Below are positions 27,141 to 36,074 of a stretch of 64,000 bases of DNA, one piece after another. The position numbers were made by a program, and so were the translations under genes. Below the pieces are notes generated by a model. That model made no database searches. It was not told the DNA's origin and saw only the letters and a list, made by a program, of their open reading frames with translations. Within the stretch, counting starts at the first letter, position 1, and each line of letters opens with the position of its first letter. The stretch is from Isoetes taiwanensis (taxonomy: Eukaryota; Streptophyta; Lycopodiopsida; Isoetales; Isoetaceae), in the NCBI GenBank assembly GCA_021234155.1, contig JAJEKV010000070.1, positions 4,678,754 to 4,742,753 on the forward strand, in the 5' to 3' direction.

Positions 27141-28397
27141 ATGGCCCGAACGAAACAGACCGCTAGGAAGCCCCGCCGAAGCACATCCTCCAGCGCCAGT
27201 GACCCCGCATTGATTCAAAGGGTACTTCGAGAACGCCTCCTTCGGCAAAGCGGATCGTCATCCAGGGAAGAAGTAGACTCCGATCAAAGCGACAGAACAG
27301 AAGTCATAGACGAGGAGGAGCAGCCGGAAGTAATGCACCAAATCCTCGAAGAAATCGCCGAAGAGGAGAGAAGGAGTAAGGAAGAACGGGAGCAGAGGGG
27401 ACAACCCACAGTAGAAGAGCAACTCGAAGCATGGACCCGTCTGCAAGAAGCCGAGGAGAGGGAGGAGCAGCAGCCGCCGGAGCTTACCCCTGCTGAAGAA
27501 GAAGATCTCGCACACTTCATCAGCAAATACGAAACCAGAGAGCTTCGTCGAGAAAAGAGAAGAAAAGAACGGGAGGACGACCCAACCGCAGCCGGCCAGC
27601 CGAAGAAGAAGAAAGCCAAAGGCATTAAGGTGGGTAACAGGAAAGTCGTGAAGGTCGGTAAGCGGGGGACAGGTATCTCCATCAACGAGCCATCAGGCGA
27701 CGAGACCCCGCCTTCTACCGACGACTCAGATGAGGACTATGTCCCCAACACAGAGGGCGCAAGCTCTTCGAAACCCCCAGTCGCACAAAAGGAGGTACCG
27801 GAGCAGGTGGTGCCTGATGAGCAGCAGCCCGGACAGCCGCCGAAGCCCCCACCGTTCCCGACGTGGGATAGGGCCAAAGCCCCACGGCCACAAAGGGAGG
27901 CGTACGTGATAGACCCGGTCAAGGTCTATCAGAAGAAGATTAAGGAGCACAACGCTTATATGGCGAAGTGGGAGGCATACAATGCCTATTACCAACAGCA
28001 CAGGGTACGGACAATTGAAGGCGGACACCCGACGAGGAGTCAGACGCTGAAGCCGCCACCACCAAAGCCCAAGCCTCCCAGAGCACCAGGAAAGAAGCGG
28101 AGCAAGGGCAAGCAGAAGGAGCAGAGAGCCCTCAAGGAGATCCGGCACTTCCAGAAGAGCTACGGACTCTTGATCCCCCAGGCACCGTTTCAACGCTTGG
28201 TCCGTAAAGTAATGCAAGAATACAACACGGACATGCGCGTGACCGACGAAATGTTGCTGTGCTTACAAGAAGCAGCAGAGGCGAAAATAGTGCAGCACTT
28301 CGAAGATTCAACGGCCTGCACAGTCCATGCGAAGAGGGTCACCCTCATGAGATCGGATATGTACCTTGCTAGGCACATCAAGGGAGAACGCCCTTGA
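27141..28397 (+). CDS. histone H3-like fusion protein encoded by the retrotransposon
   Basis: 418 residues, intact. Residues 1-10 are MARTKQTARK, identical to the start of histone H3 including K4, R8 and K9; S10 is replaced by P. Residues about 330-418 are a complete H3 fold with no CENH3-type loop-1 insertion. By eye about 49 of 89 positions match canonical H3. The DNA-contacting arginines (R352, R355, R366) and the H3-H3 interface residues (C393, H396, R399, D406, L409) are kept; the H3 K79 and K122 positions are changed to N362 and S405. Some features recall plant CENH3 (RHFQK, LLIP, RVTLM). Between tail and fold lie an acidic, Glu-rich, probably helical region (45-148), a nuclear localisation-like PKKKKAK (154-160), an acidic patch (near 193-200) and proline/lysine-rich linkers. 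Inferred role: a chromatin-incorporated or H3-mimicking protein that helps the element. The start codon follows its own TATA box and suits the H3 tail exactly. Confidence 0.93.
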   Translation: MARTKQTARKPRRSTSSSASDPALIQRVLRERLLRQSGSSSREEVDSDQSDRTEVIDEEEQPEVMHQILEEIAEEERRSKEEREQRGQPTVEEQLEAWTRLQEAEEREEQQPPELTPAEEEDLAHFISKYETRELRREKRRKEREDDPTAAGQPKKKKAKGIKVGNRKVVKVGKRGTGISINEPSGDETPPSTDDSDEDYVPNTEGASSSKPPVAQKEVPEQVVPDEQQPGQPPKPPPFPTWDRAKAPRPQREAYVIDPVKVYQKKIKEHNAYMAKWEAYNAYYQQHRVRTIEGGHPTRSQTLKPPPPKPKPPRAPGKKRSKGKQKEQRALKEIRHFQKSYGLLIPQAPFQRLVRKVMQEYNTDMRVTDEMLLCLQEAAEAKIVQHFEDSTACTVHAKRVTLMRSDMYLARHIKGERP

Positions 28398-28542
28398 GAT
28401 TTTGTAAATAACAGAATTTTTTTGTTAATATAAAGAATTTTGTGTGTAAATAATGTGTTTAATCTAGCTTAATTGAGTTAAGTTATAGAATTCTAGCTTT
28501 TGTTTTGATAAAATTGGAGTTTTTTAGCAAAATTGAGACGAT

Positions 28543-28609
28543 GTCTCACACGTCGCGCCAGGACAGAAAATGAGATTCTCATTTTCGGGCTGGGCGCAAC
28601 GTGTGAGAC
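28543..28609. promoter_or_regulatory. inverted repeat 2, upstream of accessory gene 2
   Basis: The best-preserved member: a 67-bp hairpin-forming palindrome with outer arms GTCTCACACGT and ACGTGTGAGAC and inner arms AGAAAATGAGA and TTCTCATTTT. It starts about 145 bp after the stop codon of the H3-like gene, so it could also act in that gene's 3' region. Confidence 0.8.
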
Positions 28610-28741
28610 CATGCCCAAATTAGCCCAAAACTGCTCCAAATCGATCAAACAAGGGGTCAATTCTGCCTAACTCGACGAGTTAAGTAGAATTACACCCTCA
28701 GATCATGCAAATTGATCAACTTTAGCCCATTTAGACCCCAT

Positions 28742-28808
28742 GTCTCACACGTCACGCCAGGGCAGGAAATGACATTCTCATTATCGGTCTGGGCGCAACG
28801 TGTGAGAC
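28742..28808. promoter_or_regulatory. inverted repeat 3, upstream of accessory gene 2
   Basis: Same family as inverted repeat 2 and 199 bp downstream of it, with a GTCTCACACGT arm, a GGAAATGACATTCTCATTATC centre and an AACGTGTGAGAC arm. The pair with 200-bp spacing repeats the arrangement before the H3-like gene. Confidence 0.78.
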
Positions 28809-28997
28809 CTTGCAACATTTTCTTCACCATGCCCTATTTAGATGATCTCCAGTTGCTGAAATAGGTTCTTTAGTGTTCTTAGCATGCCTAAACCCCAGAA
28901 GTAGTCTTTAAACTTGCAATTGCACCTCTTTATAGTGTAGAATCACCCAATTTCAGAAACTTTTAGGTCATCCAAAAATTAGGGTTTTTCCCTTCTC

Positions 28998-29005
28998 TAT
29001 AAATA
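28998..29005 (+). promoter_or_regulatory. TATA box of accessory gene 2
   Basis: TCTCTATAAATAGGCC lies 115 bp before the ATG. The following leader shares phrases such as CGCTTAG...GGCGATCTT with the leader of the H3-like gene, so the two promoters look like a duplicated module. Confidence 0.68.
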
Positions 29006-29119
29006 GGCCCCCTCACTTCTCAATTAGCACCTTGCAAGTTGCTCTCCACTGCTTAGGCGATCTTCCAGCTCCCTGAGGCGCTTCTGCATCCGTTTGATAC
29101 TCCCTTCTTCGCTAGATCA

Positions 29120-30636
29120 ATGGCCACTGCTGACTTCAGGCGATGGTACAGCGCCAGTGCGCACGGTACTGAGGCGGATGTCGATGACAGCTTCCGCGTC
29201 TTTGGGAAAGAAATTGATGTCCAAGCTACGCTGAATGCAACCCCAGCATATAGGCAAGTATTAGCAGAATTTCAAGCTAGGGTAGAACCCTCCCTTGTCC
29301 AAGTCCCCCCTTGCATAGGATATTTCGTTCCCCGCCCATCCCTCCAAACAGCCCTGGGCGATGTTCCCAACATCGCCAAGTACTTAACCAACAAAGCACA
29401 GAGGCTGCCAGACTACATGGTCCTCACAGCCAACAGGATCAAGTACTTCTCCTACACCGCCGCCCTAGCCATCTTCTTATCCCACCGCGCCGAAAACCCA
29501 ATGGGGGCAACCTCTATTCCTCCGATGGAGGTGGACCCCATAGCAGTGCAAGCACAAGAGCAGATGCTCTTGCAGTATCAGCAGGAGCAGGAAGGAAGAG
29601 AAGAAGAGGAGGAGTCGGACGACGATGACTACACGGAGCTCGACTCAGAGGAGGAGCGCCGACAAGCAGAAGAAGAGCTGGTCAGCTTCGAGCAGAGCCG
29701 GCAAAACATCAGAGTTGCTCCGCCACTTGGGCTAGGCATCACAAGCCTAGCCCCGATCATCATCAATGGAGAGGAGTATTTACTCCTCAGCGACATCCAT
29801 AACCTCCCCGAATGCAGGGAGAGGGAGCTCGACGATTGGACGAAGCCACTTCCACCAAGCGGTCCGGCTTGGGCGACTTCATCGTCCGCTGAGCCTCGAC
29901 TTTCCACTTCAAGTCGTGGAGGCCGACACCTACACGCGAAGTCGACTTCCGACATCCAAGCCTCAAAGCAAGATCGTGCAAATGATGGAGGAGCAAGAGC
30001 TGCCAACAGACGAGGAGTTCATCGCCCTCCAGGAACAGATGGGAATTCGCAGGAAGACCACAAGCATCTTAATGCCGAGGCCTTCGACACCACCTCCATC
30101 AAGAGGAGCGGGAATCGACCTCAGGCGAGTCGACTCCACAATTGAAGACTACAGGGACCTCACAGAGATAGAGGTCGAATTAATACGGGCGCACGTGGCG
30201 AGGCCAAACAAGCGAGAAGCTTCAGCGACGACAATGACAAAGTCCCCGAGGTACTACCGGCTAGCCGCTAGATGGGAGAATAGCGGTAATACACCGCAAA
30301 TTCAGCCCCCGTGGAGAAGAAGGAGTGTTCATGCTCATTGCACTCTCAGGGTTCGGCAGACATGCTCGCATAGCGGCAAATGTCGACTATGCCGTCCTGG
30401 TGAAGAGAGCAATAGCACTCGACCTCTTCGACTTCGCCATACCCCAATCGACGCCGCAAGACCCGGCGCGGTGACCGCAGCCCTTTACGTCCGAATCGCG
30501 AGGTGGAAGAGTCGGGCGAATACCTTGGTGTATGCTCGCCGCCAGCGTCATCAGGAACTTGGGTCGTTCGGTAGGAACGGCCCAAGTTAAGAAGTTCCTT
30601 GAGGACAACCCGTCTTACCGGCGATTTCAAGACTAG
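29120..30636 (+). pseudogene. accessory gene 2, unknown acidic protein (frame broken)
   Basis: No family recognised. The first frame begins MATADFRRWY and runs 341 codons. Natural-looking coding switches frame near 29890 (continuing with phrases such as SKIVQMMEEQELPTDEEF) and again near 30320 (VFMLIALSGFGRHARIAAN). It ends with KKFLEDNPSYRRFQD and a stop at 30634-30636. A TGA interrupts the last frame near 30470. Residues about 155-190 form a strongly acidic tract (EEEEESDDDDYTELDSEEE). Such tracts are common in histone chaperones, which would fit its neighbour, but this is only inference. A homologous region exists in copy 2 (54463-55753), so it is a standard part of the element. Confidence 0.6.
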
Positions 30637-30920
30637 TTAGACTCTTGATCCCGGAGACTTTTTGTACTGAAATATTATATAATATAAATATAATTTCTTT
30701 TGCACTTCAAATGTTTTGTTGATGTATTTTTGTCCCACAACTATACCAATAAACATAAACAATGCAAGAGAACAAATAAAACTAATCATATAGCCATGAA
30801 CTACTTGTGTATGCAGTGAGAGGCCTAAGCTCAGGGGAACGACAACGCCAAGACCTTAGGGAAGAACAGAGTCCGCCCAGGCCACCTCCGGCAAGGAACC
30901 TATTCGAGGAGTTTGGACCC

Positions 30921-31805
30921 ATGACCCCAGAAGAAGAAATATCGCAGATGAGGACGGACCTTGAGCAGATAAAGGCTTTGCTGGCCGCACAAACAGGAGC
31001 GGCTTCGGTGGGCAACGCTCAATTGCCGCAAGGATCAGCTCGGAAGACAGGAAGGGACAAGAAGAGGAGCAAGAGAGGGAGGTCCCCCAGCTCGGACTCC
31101 TCCGACTCAAGTTCAGATTCAGACTCCGACTCTGAGGAGGAAGAAGAGCAGGCCCAGGACCGAACAGATGGAAGGCAAAGGAACGCTGCAGATGGAAGGC
31201 AGAGGGATGCCCTAGAAGGACGACAAAGGGACACCAGAGCCTCGGACTATCAGAAGAAGGTAGACTCTGCATTGGGAAATGTTTGGAAAGCCAGGAAGCT
31301 CGAGCAATTCTCAGGCGAGAACAGGTCAGGCATGGAGGCAGAGGCGTGGCTCGATGAGATGAGCGAATATGGCAACGCTTATGGTATGAAAGATAAGGAC
31401 AAAGGCAGGGTAGCAACAGCCAACCTGAAGGGAGCAGCACGCATTTGGTGGAAGGGGTATGCAAAGGCCCATGGCTTGAGCAGGGATGCTTGCAGATTCA
31501 AGAAGTTTGCCAAAGCTTTCAAGCGCCACTACGTCCCAAGAGAGCACACGTCCAGCATGATGCAGCAGTTCTACAGGTTGCAGCAAGGCAACACATCGGT
31601 CCAAAAATATACAGAGGAATTCATGAGGCTAAGGCTTTATGTGCCAAAGTTAGGTGAGAAGCATGCAGTGGAAAGCTATATTGAAGGGTTGAATGAGGAG
31701 ATCCGCAAGCTTGTAAGGGCAATAAACCCTAAGACAGTATCAGAAGCGGAGTCCAAGGCAATAAGCTTGCAAGGGTCGGGACCCCAGAATAGCGGGCAGA
31801 GATAG
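30921..31805 (+). CDS. gag: gag (capsid region), stops before the zinc knuckle
   Basis: The frame is open from 30786, but the first in-frame ATG is at 30921 (start MTPEEEISQM). A possible splice acceptor (TATGCAG) at 30810-30816 lies just upstream and could let gag be expressed by removing both accessory genes. The protein has a basic and serine/aspartate-rich stretch, a short repeat of DGRQR(N/D)A-type units, and a typical Ty3/gypsy Gag capsid domain (AEAWLDEM through KGAARIWWKGY to the YTEEFMRL region). It ends at an in-frame TAG (31803-31805) before the nucleocapsid zinc knuckle. The equivalent codon in copy 2 does not read as a stop, so this is probably a nonsense mutation, though readthrough is possible. 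Confidence 0.82.
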   Translation: MTPEEEISQMRTDLEQIKALLAAQTGAASVGNAQLPQGSARKTGRDKKRSKRGRSPSSDSSDSSSDSDSDSEEEEEQAQDRTDGRQRNAADGRQRDALEGRQRDTRASDYQKKVDSALGNVWKARKLEQFSGENRSGMEAEAWLDEMSEYGNAYGMKDKDKGRVATANLKGAARIWWKGYAKAHGLSRDACRFKKFAKAFKRHYVPREHTSSMMQQFYRLQQGNTSVQKYTEEFMRLRLYVPKLGEKHAVESYIEGLNEEIRKLVRAINPKTVSEAESKAISLQGSGPQNSGQR

Positions 31806-33452
31806 CAGTACTTCCAGGATAAAGGCAAAGCAGCAGGAAGCTATAGCCCTAGGGCAGCCAGTCCGGGTCCAGCTAGAGCCCCATATGGTGGCAATCAGGG
31901 GAAGCAACAGGAGAAGAAGCAGGTGTCCTTCAAGGACAAGCAGGAAGGGTCGAACTATTCCAAAGCAGTGAGATCCTTTTTACAAGCTATGCCCAAGGAG
32001 AAGAGGCAGGAGTGCATGGAGAAACAGCTTTGCTTCAGATGCTTCCAGCCAGGTCATAGAACAGCTAACTGCCCCTACGTGATGAGCGCAGCGCTAGCAG
32101 AGTTGGGAGATTGGGACACTCTATCCGACGACGACGGCGAGGCAGCCCGCGACTACATCCAGGGTGAGTGTCATATCTTTGCCACAATAGATACTGAGCA
32201 AGCAGAGAGTCAGTATAAGGTAATTTCCACAGTAGGGAAGGCCAAGGCCAAGTCTTTCGTAGTCTTGATAGACTCGGGAAGTAGCCATAACTTTGCATCC
32301 CCCAGAATGGTTGAAATGTTGAAGTTGAAGCCATTGAAGTCGAAGCCGAGGCCTGTTGTGTTAGCAAGTGGGGCAGTAAGGCAGACAGCAGGCAAGAGGA
32401 TCAACTTCGACATTGACTTGCCAGGAATTAACATTCAAATGGGAGCAGAAGTAATGGGAATTGGCAGGTATGACTTGATCATAGGAATGGAGTACCTTGG
32501 ACCAGCAGGAGCCATCATTGATTGTGGAAAGTGGAATGTGATCTTCCCAACGCCCGACGGCAAAATCATTGAGATCACAGGTAAAGAAGTTGTCCCCATC
32601 ATGCAGTGTATGTCTTCTAAGCGGCTGTTCAAGTGCATCAAGAGCGAACAAGTAGCATACATCTTCAAGCTTGAGATTGAAGAGCCGGAGTCAGAAGAAA
32701 GCAAAGAAGACAAGGTGCTCAACAAGTTGCCGAAGCAAATAGCTGAGTTGATCACGGAATTCCACGATCTCTTTCCTGACGAGATCGAGCACCTCCCTCC
32801 TTACAGGGGAGTCGAGTGTGAGATAGCACTCGAACCGGGAACAAAGCCGACAAGTAAGGCTCCATACAGAATGATGACGCAGGAGTTGACGGAGCTAAAG
32901 AAGCAATTGCAGGAGTTGCTCGACCTAGGCTTCATCAGACCTAGCGTCTCTCCATTCGGAGCGCCCATTCTCTTTGTTAAGAAGAAGGATGGCAGTTTGA
33001 GGATGTGCATAGACTATAGACAGTTGAACAAGCACACCATCAAGAACAAGTATGCGCTTCCCAGATCGGATGATTTGATGGATCAGCTTCAAGGAGCAAA
33101 GGTCTTCTCCAAAATCGACTTAAGATCAGGCTATCATCAGATCCGGATAAAGGAAGAAGATATTCATAAGACCGCCTTCAGAACGCGGTATGGGCACTAT
33201 GAATTCACGGTAATGCCTTTCGGCTTATCGAATGCCCCAGCAACGTTCATGAGGCTCATGAACGACATCTTCAGGGAGTTCTTAGACACCTTTGTGATCG
33301 TATTCTTCGATGACATCTTGGTGTATAGCAGATCCCTTGAAGAGCACGTACAACACTTAAGGAGAGTGCTGGAGAAGTTGAAGAGGCACCAGTTGTACGC
33401 CAAGTTGTCGAAGTGTCACTTCGCAACAGAGAAGGTGGATGGAGTTCCTTGA
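31806..33452 (+). pseudogene. pol: pol part 1: nucleocapsid zinc knuckle, protease, truncated reverse transcriptase
   Basis: Continues in the same frame as gag after the TAG. Counting from codon 31923: CCHC knuckle [14 protein letters not shown] at residues 37-50; aspartic protease active site [11 protein letters not shown] with D117; reverse transcriptase fingers and palm ([30 protein letters not shown]), catalytic FFDD at 461-464. The frame ends shortly after CHFATEKV. Copy 2 has about 570 bp more at this point, encoding the RT thumb/connection and the RNase H region. Here that segment is deleted and the sequence jumps to the RNase H-integrase junction in another frame. The junction carries TGGA microhomology. 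This copy cannot complete its own reverse transcription. Confidence 0.88.
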
Positions 33453-34323
33453 AGAGTACGACTTTGATATAGTCTACAAGCCAGGGAAGCTCAATGTGGT
33501 AGCGGATGCGCTTTCAAGGCATCCCCTGACAACTAGAGTGCATTGCAATGCAATTTCAACGCTTTCCAGCGACTTCAGGAAGAAGATTGAAGAGTCCTTG
33601 CCAACGGATGTCGACTTCAAGGAAGTATGGGCAAGCTTATGCAGGGAAGCAAGAACGGATAAGGAGCGGGAAGCCTTCAAGAATTATAAGAAGGAAGGCA
33701 ACCTGTTATACCATAAGAACAAGTTGTGCGTGTCCGAATCATCAGGTGTAAGGAAATTGATCCTCCATGACACGCACAATAGTCCAATAGCTGGCCATGC
33801 GGGATTCATGAAAACATATTTCAAAGTGCGCAGCAGCTATTATTGGCCAGGAATGAAGAAGCAAGTAGCTCGCTACATCAAGGAATGTCAGCTATGTCAG
33901 CAGACGAAGGCGGAGCAGCTTCGAATTCCAGGGGCATTAGAACCATTAGCGGTGCCAAACGCCAAGTGGGAAGTGATCAGCATGGATTTTATAACAGGGC
34001 TTCCAAGAATAGTAAGAGGGAAGGATGCCTTGATGGTAGTGGTCGACAAGATGTCGAAGATGGCACATTTTGTGCCTTGCAGGACCACAGACACCGCTAT
34101 GGATACAGCAAAGCTCTTCACCAAAGAGATCTTTAGGCTTCATGGCATGCCAAGGGAGATCATCTCCGACAGAGACCTGAAGTTCATGAGCGCCTTTTGG
34201 CAAGACCTCTTTGCGACAATTCAGACGAAGCTATCCATGAGCACGGCGTATCATCCTCAGACGGATGGCCAAACAGAGCGGACCAACAGGATTTTAGAAG
34301 ACATGCTACGAAACTATGTCTGA
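33439..34323 (+). pseudogene. pol: pol part 2: integrase N-terminal and catalytic domains
   Basis: In another frame from part 1 because of the RNase H deletion. It begins with the typical end of RNase H (DIVYKPGKLNVVADALSR). The zinc-binding HHCC domain uses H113, H120, C150 and C153. The catalytic core has D183 (SMDFITGLP), D244 (ISDRD) and E280 (DGQTER) with 35 residues between the last two, as in DD35E integrases. The frame ends at a TGA (34321-34323). Copy 2 has CGA at this place, so the stop looks like a C-to-T change at a CpG. The ATG at 33439 is incidental and not a natural start. Confidence 0.88.
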
Positions 34324-34335
34324 AATAAGCAAGGT

Positions 34336-35079
34336 ATGTGGGAAGAATTTATTCACTTGGTGGAGTTTGCATACAATAGCACCAAGCAAGAATCATCCCA
34401 AATGTCGCCGTTTATGATCAATTACGGCTATCAATGCCTAACCCCAGACACTTGGCACAATCCCGTGTCAAAAGTAGAAGTTTCGCAACATATGTTGGCC
34501 GATATGCAGCAGCTAGTGGAAGAAGTTCGGGGGTATCTTCTAGCAGCAAGGAGCAGGCAGAAGAGCATCGCCGACAAACATCGAACAGTCAGAGAGTTCC
34601 AAGTTGAAGACCATGTTTGGTTGAAGATCAAGGTAAAGCAGGCGAAGCTCAGGATCGGGAATTGCAAGAAGCTTGCTTCAAGGTGGGCTGGACCCTTCAG
34701 AATAGTCCAGAAAGTAGGTAATCAATCCTACAAGCTAGATTTGCCAGCACACCTGAAGATCCATAAAGTCTTCCACGTGAGTTTGTTGAAGAAGCATACT
34801 CCAAATCCAGACGAAGTCTTGGACACTCCAACGTTGTTGGAAATGACGGAGGAGCAATTGGAAATAGTTCCAGAATTGATTCTTGATAAAGCCTTCAAGA
34901 AAACAAGGAGATCAGAGTTTCTCCAATATTTGGTCAAGTGGAAGCACTTGCCGGTGGAAGACGCGACGTGGGTACTTAAGAAGGATCTATTAAAGCAGTA
35001 CCCGCAGTTTATGGAGCAATGGGACGGCAAGGTCATCTCCGAAGAAATCGGCTCAGGCATGTCGATTTGTGTAGATTAA
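34336..35079 (+). pseudogene. pol: pol part 3: integrase C-terminus and chromodomain
   Basis: Same frame as part 2 after the TGA; the two would form one integrase. Residues 1-80 complete the catalytic domain. Residues 110-152 are the GPY/F-type module (RWAGPFRIVQKVG, HKVFHVSLLKKH). Residues about 178-228 are a chromodomain (FLQYLVKWKHLP, DATWV). Chromodomains bind methylated H3 tails and steer integration in chromoviruses. Compared with HP1, the first aromatic cage position is absent and KWKGYP is KWKHLP, leaving only W202 of the three cage residues. Recognition of methyl-lysine may therefore be altered. The protein ends about 850 bp before the polypurine tract. Confidence 0.87.
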
Positions 35080-35929
35080 TTCTATGTGTAGTTAAGATTA
35101 ATCTACGCATGCTACCTATGTTAGATATGGGTCGCATGCGTGGTTGCCGATGATGAGACCGCTACGGCGATCTCTAGGGCGTGGTGTAATGTCAATGTAG
35201 GCATGACCGCGTTTCCGCTTGGATGAGTGGAAGGTAGATTAGAAAGTCTACTTCTGTCCCACGGAAGTAGACGACCTCGAGAGAAAGGAGGTCATTCAGG
35301 AATGCATTGATAGGAAAAGCACCCTAGCCCCATATATGCTTTGATAGGAGGAATCTGGCCTTCACGCCCATATACGGGAAGGACCTATCCTCCACGCTGC
35401 GGCAACTAGGGTGTAGGCATGAGCGGCATATAGGCATATAGGCGCTGTCTCCACGGCCATAATGGAAGATTCACCCTCTTCCTACGCCGGGAGATTAGCC
35501 ATGCATCCATGTAGATAGGTGGGGTGGTCACCACACAACCAAAATATTATTAATAAATTAATGGTACTAACGTAGTGTCGACCTGCAGGCCAATAGAGCG
35601 CTCCGGAGGGCAAGGAGGTCGAGCTACGAAGACTTGCAACACAAATTTTGTTGGAATGTGTTGCAAGGAATGAAGACTACCTCGAACATTAATTTAAATT
35701 TTGATAAACTAAATTGTCGTAATAAGTGAATTATTGAGTAACCTTCTTTAATGATGTTATGAATTGATAAATTATTCCATAATATAATGGCGTAATAATG
35801 TTAAAAATATTGCCTTAAGGGTAATCTTAATAAATGTGTAAATATTATAGTATATTCTATGTATCAGGTTGATTGCAGGTTAGGATGATCCCAAGGTGGG
35901 GAGACCCACGATGCTGCGGACAGCATCAT
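35080..35929. other. non-coding 3' region of gypsy copy 1
   Basis: No ORF or RNA gene seen. The corresponding stretch of copy 2 (60728-61585) is closely similar, so it is a regular part of the element. It contains a first polypurine-like phrase, CAAGGTGGGGAGACCC, near 35890. Confidence 0.6.
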
Positions 35930-35931
35930 TT

Positions 35932-35945
35932 CAAGGTGGGGAGAA
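35932..35945 (+). promoter_or_regulatory. polypurine tract
   Basis: CAAGGTGGGGAGAA directly precedes the TGTGACGT start of the 3' LTR. Copy 2 has CAAGGTGGGAGAA in the same position. It would prime plus-strand DNA synthesis. Confidence 0.8.
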
Positions 35946-36074
35946 TGTGACGTTCCAGCACAATATACGGTTCCAGGACGTATATTGTACTGCTTCGTCA
36001 CGCGTACACGCCACTCCGCCTGACGTGTACGCCGACGTGTAGCCAAGAGGGTAGCCCTAGGGCAACCTGCAGGG

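Noticed and set aside
27284..27685. Minus-strand ORFs of 133 and 163 codons opposite the H3-like gene
   Set aside because: Shadows of the Glu/Arg/Pro-rich sense frame.
27141..28397. An ordinary host histone H3 gene captured by chance near a transposon
   Set aside because: It lies between the LTRs of a collinear element, a second diverged copy has it in the same place, and it has a large insertion that no host H3 has.
27141..28397. A CENH3 gene
   Set aside because: Some residues are CENH3-like, but loop 1 has canonical H3 length and the tail is that of H3 through K9. CENH3 ancestry is possible but not shown.
29766..30590. A separate 274-codon gene overlapping accessory gene 2
   Set aside because: Its start is in the wrong frame of the upstream coding sequence; it is better explained as the continuation of accessory gene 2 after a frameshift.
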